From Bacillus marinisedimentorum (GTDB lineage: Bacteria > Bacillota > Bacilli > Bacillales > Bacillaceae_O): DNA of 64,000 nt. The notes below the pieces were generated by a model. It searched no databases, had not been told where the DNA came from, and saw only the letters and a program-made list of their open reading frames with translations. The stretch is taken from positions 45,127 to 109,126 of the forward strand of contig NZ_LWBL02000043.1 of the NCBI RefSeq assembly GCF_001644195.2. The letters run 5' to 3'. The position numbers and the translations under genes were made by a program. Shown here piece after piece: positions 60,572 to 64,000 of this stretch. Each line of letters opens with the position of its first letter. Positions within the stretch are counted from its first letter, which is position 1.

Positions 60572-61579
60572 ATGATGCTGCAATATACAATCAGAAGGCT
60601 GCTGCAACTCATTCCAGTCCTTTTGGGAATGACGCTTATCGTTTTCTCGATGATCCGCGCCATTCCCGGAAATCCCGCCCAGGTCATTCTGGGACAGCAG
60701 GCAACCAAAGAGGCGATAGAGGCTTTATCAAAAGAACTGGGTCTCGATCAGCCCTGGTACATCCAATATGTCGACTACTTGAAAGGTGTGTTGACAGGAG
60801 ATCTCGGGTCTTCCTTAAGGACCAGCTCGCCCATTAGTGAAGAAATTTGGCCTTATCTGGCCGCGACACTGGAATTGTCACTCTTTGCCATGATTATTGC
60901 GGTTGTAATCGGGGTCAACGCCGGAATCATCAGCGCATGGTTCCAGAACTCATGGTTTGACTATGCAGCAATGGTCATTGCGCTTATCGGAGTTTCCATG
61001 CCAATCTTCTGGCTTGGTCTGATGGAACAATGGGTTTTCGGCATCAAGCTGGAATTGCTGCCGACGACAGGGCGCGAAAACATTCGAAATCCGGTTGATG
61101 CCATAACGCACTTATATGTTATCGATACATTAATTCAGGGGCGGACCCAACAGCTCACTGAAGTTTTCAAGCATTTGATCCTTCCGGGGGTTGCCCTGGC
61201 TACGATTCCAATGGCGATTATCGCACGGATGACCCGGTCAAGCATGCTTGAAGTCATGCGTTCTGACTTTATCCGGACGGCAAGGGCCAAAGGAATGAGC
61301 ATGTTTTGGGTTGTGTACAAGCATTCATTGAAAAATGCGGTTATTCCGGTTTTGACGGTCATCGGTTTACAGATGGGCCTATTGCTTGGCGGTGCCATCC
61401 TGACTGAAACGATCTTCGGCTGGCCGGGAATCGGGCGTTACATTTATGAAGCGATCGGTTACCGCGACTATCCGGTTATCCAATCCGGTATTCTGGTTGT
61501 CGCCACAATCTTCGTATTCATCAACCTAATCGTCGACCTTTTATATGCAGCGGTTGATCCACGAATTAAATACAACTAA
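60572..61579 (+). CDS. Dipeptide/oligopeptide ABC permease (DppB type)
   Basis: A 335-residue permease with six membrane helices. The N-terminus MLQYTIRRLLQLIPVLLGMT is characteristic of DppB/OppB; DFIRTARAKGMSMFWVVYKH is the ATPase-contact loop, and GGAILTETIFGWPGIGRYIYEAI follows. AAGAGGTG precedes two adjacent ATG codons (60572 and 60575); either could start. It pairs with the DppC-type permease that follows after 20 bases. Confidence 0.92.
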   Translation: MMLQYTIRRLLQLIPVLLGMTLIVFSMIRAIPGNPAQVILGQQATKEAIEALSKELGLDQPWYIQYVDYLKGVLTGDLGSSLRTSSPISEEIWPYLAATLELSLFAMIIAVVIGVNAGIISAWFQNSWFDYAAMVIALIGVSMPIFWLGLMEQWVFGIKLELLPTTGRENIRNPVDAITHLYVIDTLIQGRTQQLTEVFKHLILPGVALATIPMAIIARMTRSSMLEVMRSDFIRTARAKGMSMFWVVYKHSLKNAVIPVLTVIGLQMGLLLGGAILTETIFGWPGIGRYIYEAIGYRDYPVIQSGILVVATIFVFINLIVDLLYAAVDPRIKYN

Positions 61580-61599
61580 AAGGTGAAGGAGTGAGCTTC

Positions 61600-62499
61600 A
61601 TGGCAGAACTTGCACAAAGCCAGCCGCCAGTACAGCCTGAACCGGAAGTGGAAAAGGTATCCTCCCCCTGGCGTGAAGCCTGGAACGGATTCAAGAAAAA
61701 TAAATTGGCGCTCGTCGGAGCCGGGATCGTTCTGTTTTTTATCATCCTGGCGGTGGCAGCACCTGTGATTGCACCGCAAGGGGTCAATGAGCAGGAACTC
61801 GGCGACCGGCTGCAGGCGCCTTCATCGGAACACTGGCTTGGAACGGATGATTTCGGCCGGGACATTTTGTCCCGTATCATCTACGGTGCCAGGATTTCCC
61901 TCACAATCGGCTTTTTTGCGGTACTGGGATCGGTTGTAGTGGGAAGTGTCCTTGGTATCATTTCCGGCTACTATGGCAGATGGGTGGATACTTTGATTTC
62001 AAGGCTGTTTGATATTATGCTGGCGTTCCCGAGCATTTTGCTTGCCATTGCGATTGTAGCGGTTCTTGGCCCTTCGTTAAGAAATGCGCTTATTGCGATT
62101 GCGGTAATCAATGTGCCGAACTTTGGCCGATTGATCCGCTCAAAAGTGCTGAGTGTCAAGCAGGAAGAGTATGTGATGGCAGCCAGGGCGATCGGAATGA
62201 GTGATAGGCGGATTTTGATCCATCATATTCTGCCTAACAGCATGGCGCCAATTATCGTGCAAGGCACCCTTGCGATTGCGACAGCAATTATTGAAGCGGC
62301 AGCACTTGGCTTCCTCGGACTCGGTGCACAGCCGCCGCAGCCTGAATGGGGCAAAATGCTGGCTGATTCAAAAGCTTATTTGATCCAGGCACCATGGACA
62401 ATGATTTTCCCGGGCCTGGCAATCATGTTTACCGTATTGGGATTCAATTTGATGGGTGACGGATTGCGCGATGCGCTTGACCCGCGGATGAAACATTAA
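61600..62499 (+). CDS. Dipeptide/oligopeptide ABC permease (DppC type)
   Basis: A 299-residue permease: an N-terminal cytoplasmic segment with WREAWNGFKKNKLALVGAGI, then six membrane helices, HWLGTDDFGRDILSRIIYGAR (family motif), EEYVMAARAIGMSDRRILIHH as the ATPase-contact loop, and the end GDGLRDALDPRMKH. The ATG at 61600 follows AAGGAG at eight bases; an in-frame GTG at 61591 overlaps that site. It closes the operon before a terminator. Confidence 0.93.
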   Translation: MAELAQSQPPVQPEPEVEKVSSPWREAWNGFKKNKLALVGAGIVLFFIILAVAAPVIAPQGVNEQELGDRLQAPSSEHWLGTDDFGRDILSRIIYGARISLTIGFFAVLGSVVVGSVLGIISGYYGRWVDTLISRLFDIMLAFPSILLAIAIVAVLGPSLRNALIAIAVINVPNFGRLIRSKVLSVKQEEYVMAARAIGMSDRRILIHHILPNSMAPIIVQGTLAIATAIIEAAALGFLGLGAQPPQPEWGKMLADSKAYLIQAPWTMIFPGLAIMFTVLGFNLMGDGLRDALDPRMKH

Positions 62500-62528
62500 A
62501 AAACCAGCCTGAAGCGGCTGGTTTTTTC
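62498..62528 (+). terminator. Rho-independent terminator
   Basis: AAAACCAGCC / GGCTGGTTTT with a short loop, at the end of the peptide transport operon. Confidence 0.88.
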
Positions 62529-62534
62529 TTATCT

Positions 62535-63623
62535 TTAAAACTCTGTTTCCCTGTCCGTGATGGTGACTTCGTTTTCTTCTTTATGATAGGTCTGGAAACT
62601 GTCCATCAGTTTACTGAGGCGCTCCAGCTGTTCTTCGTACTCCACAATGGCTGAAATGACAGGAAAGAGGTGGAGAGAGTCTTCGTGGTGCACAGACTGC
62701 TCTTCCTGATAATACTTTATATAAGCTTCTATTAAATTCTCTCTCCGTTCATAATATTGACTCTCCATTTCATCTGGAAGATCAGGCCTTACTTTTCCAA
62801 CAAACTTCATTAGAATCTGCTCATGGTAATGGAGATAACTGTCGAGCTGTTCCTGGATGATCGTCTGCAGATTATCGGGTAACTGTGAAAATTCATTTTC
62901 ATAGCGGTGGAGTTTTTTCAAAATATCAAGCGCCCGATTGGTTGCAACCAGCATTTGCCTGAATAAAACAACCCGCCGGGCCTTGGCGTACTGCTGTTTC
63001 TTGAAGTAGCTCCGTTCCTCTTTATATAGGAGGTAAAAATGATCCATTTTGATCATGCTGTCTTTGAGCCGCTCAATTTCTTCTTTTAACGCATTATGTT
63101 CCAACGTTTGCCTCGTAAGCAATCTGATCAGCTTAATGATTCCTTCTGTATTTTCATTGATTTTATGATAGAGTTTATTTTCATATTTCGGCGGAATGAA
63201 GGCGAGATTAATGATAAAGGCTGAGAAAATCCCCACCATTATCGCTCCGAAACGGACAAGTGCATAATTGATAAAATCCTCCGATGGACTTTGCATGATT
63301 GCAACGAGTGTAACAAGGGCTATGGAAATCATGTTTTCAGTTTGCAGTTTTACGTTAATGGCGATGACGATGATGGCTGCCAGGCCAACGATAAACGGAT
63401 CATTTCCAAATGCTAAAACAAAAATAATCGCCACGATGGCGCCGATCATGTTGGCCTGCACCTGGTCTATTAATGTGTTGTATGTGCGATATATTGATGG
63501 CTGTATTGCAAATGTTGCTGCGATACCAGCAAACAGCGGAGAATCTAGGCCGAGAAGGGGGGTCAGGAATAAGGCAAGCATGATTGCCAATCCTGTTTTC
63601 AGCATACGGGCGCCGACTTTCAT
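62535..63623 (-). CDS. ygaE: FUSC/aromatic acid exporter family protein, YgaE-like
   Basis: A 362-residue membrane protein. The N-terminal 140 residues hold about five to six membrane helices of the FUSC/DUF939 family (MLKTGLAIMLALFLTPLLGL, FAGIAATFAIQPSIYRTYNT). The remaining 220 residues form long helices (HKINENTEGIIKLIRLLTRQ, LKEEIERLKDSMIKMDHFYL), a probable cytoplasmic coiled coil. Family members are proposed exporters of aromatic acids. Its place after ygaD fits ygaE of B. subtilis. AAAGGATTCTCTCGA precedes the ATG. Confidence 0.82.
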   Translation of the reverse strand: MKVGARMLKTGLAIMLALFLTPLLGLDSPLFAGIAATFAIQPSIYRTYNTLIDQVQANMIGAIVAIIFVLAFGNDPFIVGLAAIIVIAINVKLQTENMISIALVTLVAIMQSPSEDFINYALVRFGAIMVGIFSAFIINLAFIPPKYENKLYHKINENTEGIIKLIRLLTRQTLEHNALKEEIERLKDSMIKMDHFYLLYKEERSYFKKQQYAKARRVVLFRQMLVATNRALDILKKLHRYENEFSQLPDNLQTIIQEQLDSYLHYHEQILMKFVGKVRPDLPDEMESQYYERRENLIEAYIKYYQEEQSVHHEDSLHLFPVISAIVEYEEQLERLSKLMDSFQTYHKEENEVTITDRETEF

Positions 63624-63930
63624 TCGAGAGAATCCTTTCTTTATTGAGAAATTTATTCTTCTTCTATAATTGTATTTTCCTATTATGCAAAAGATAAACG
63701 GGTACTGATATAGATGGTAATATACAATGATTCACCTATTATAGCAAGTGGTATTTTTAATTTAATGGTTTGTTAACATTAAGGTGCAATGTTGAATTGG
63801 GAAGAGTTTCAATAAATGATGAGAAAGAGAGAAATCCCACGATAACGAAAGGGCAAAAAAGCTAGAAGTTAAAACCTTTATGTTCATTTTGTATTAATGC
63901 GTCCTTTAATGAAATCCTGACAATAAGCTG
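63624..63930. other. intergenic region at the right edge
   Basis: About 300 AT-rich bases upstream of ygaE with no frame I can support and no repeat copy of the families above. Confidence 0.3.
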
Positions 63931-63934
63931 TTCA

Positions 63935-64000
63935 AAAAATGCACTTTAGAGCGGGACAGTTGATTTCCGCTGCAGGGGCTCGCTTTCGCGGGGCGGGCGC
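63935..64000. repeat. Start of a GC-rich Bacillus interspersed repeat (cut by window)
   Basis: AGCGGGACAGTTGATTTCCG, then CTGCAGGGGCTCGCTTTCGC and GGGGCGGGCGC. From memory this is the head of a hairpin-forming intergenic repeat that is common in Bacillaceae genomes; the rest lies outside the window. Confidence 0.55.

Overview
The window is chromosomal DNA of a spore-forming Bacillaceae of moderate GC (Bacillus, Mesobacillus or Cytobacillus type). The evidence is a set of Bacillus-specific proteins (SspK, gamma-type SASP, FabL, PdaA, YfkD, YfhD/E/F/H/J/P/S, YgaB/C/D/E), strong AGGAGG ribosome binding sites with many GTG/TTG starts, and partial synteny with the yfk, yfj, yfh-yga region of B. 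subtilis. Functions come from reading motifs and recalled family knowledge; no database search was run.

Layout. 1-0.7 kb: 3' part of an IS3-type element. 1-5.8 kb: a LysM-NlpC/P60 hydrolase, a TetR-controlled ABC transporter operon with two visible operators, and an iron-sulfur protein. 6-12 kb: acylphosphatase, a VLRF1/eRF1-like protein behind a SigmaB-type promoter, a PAS-STAS protein, an orphan HFCD flavoprotein, a DUF2254 membrane protein and an FmdB zinc ribbon. 12-14.8 kb: a persulfide/sulfide operon (DsrE, TusA, SQR-like, DUF1641) with CsoR/CstR-like operators around a CRP/FNR-like palindrome. 15-21.5 kb: FAD protein, type I pullulanase, formate/nitrite channel with a Rex-like operator, and an AGCS symporter. 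21.7-24 kb: polar amino acid ABC transporter; three CodY-like boxes lie between it and the symporter. 24-36.5 kb: yfkJ and yfkH, a PfeT-type metal ATPase, several transporters, a truncated yfkE (Ca2+/H+ antiporter) remnant followed by a 21-bp repeat array, MATE pump and yfkD. 36.5-40 kb: pdaA, an AlkA-like glycosylase (yfjP) and an RlmCD-type rRNA methyltransferase. 40-41.7 kb: a DnaA-box cluster, yfhD, yfhE and a GNAT gene whose leader holds a tRNA-like cloverleaf. 41.7-56.5 kb: the yfh-yga block (recX, sspK, mutY, fabL, gamma SASP, ygaB-ygaD). 56.8-62.5 kb: an oligopeptide ABC operon. 62.5-64 kb: ygaE and the start of a repeat element.

Between genes the window is rich in interspersed repeats: at least three families of about 60-130 bp, two tandem arrays of hairpin-bearing units (51 bp and 52 bp), and 21-bp GTGAAA arrays. 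The observations I rate highest are the tRNA-like leader of the GNAT gene, the DnaA-box cluster, the SigmaB-type promoter in front of the release-factor-like gene, the persulfide operon control region, and the two related hairpin arrays. Several small genes (YfhE, a YpzG-like protein, a 30-residue basic peptide) and the yfkE remnant were found by reading frames directly.
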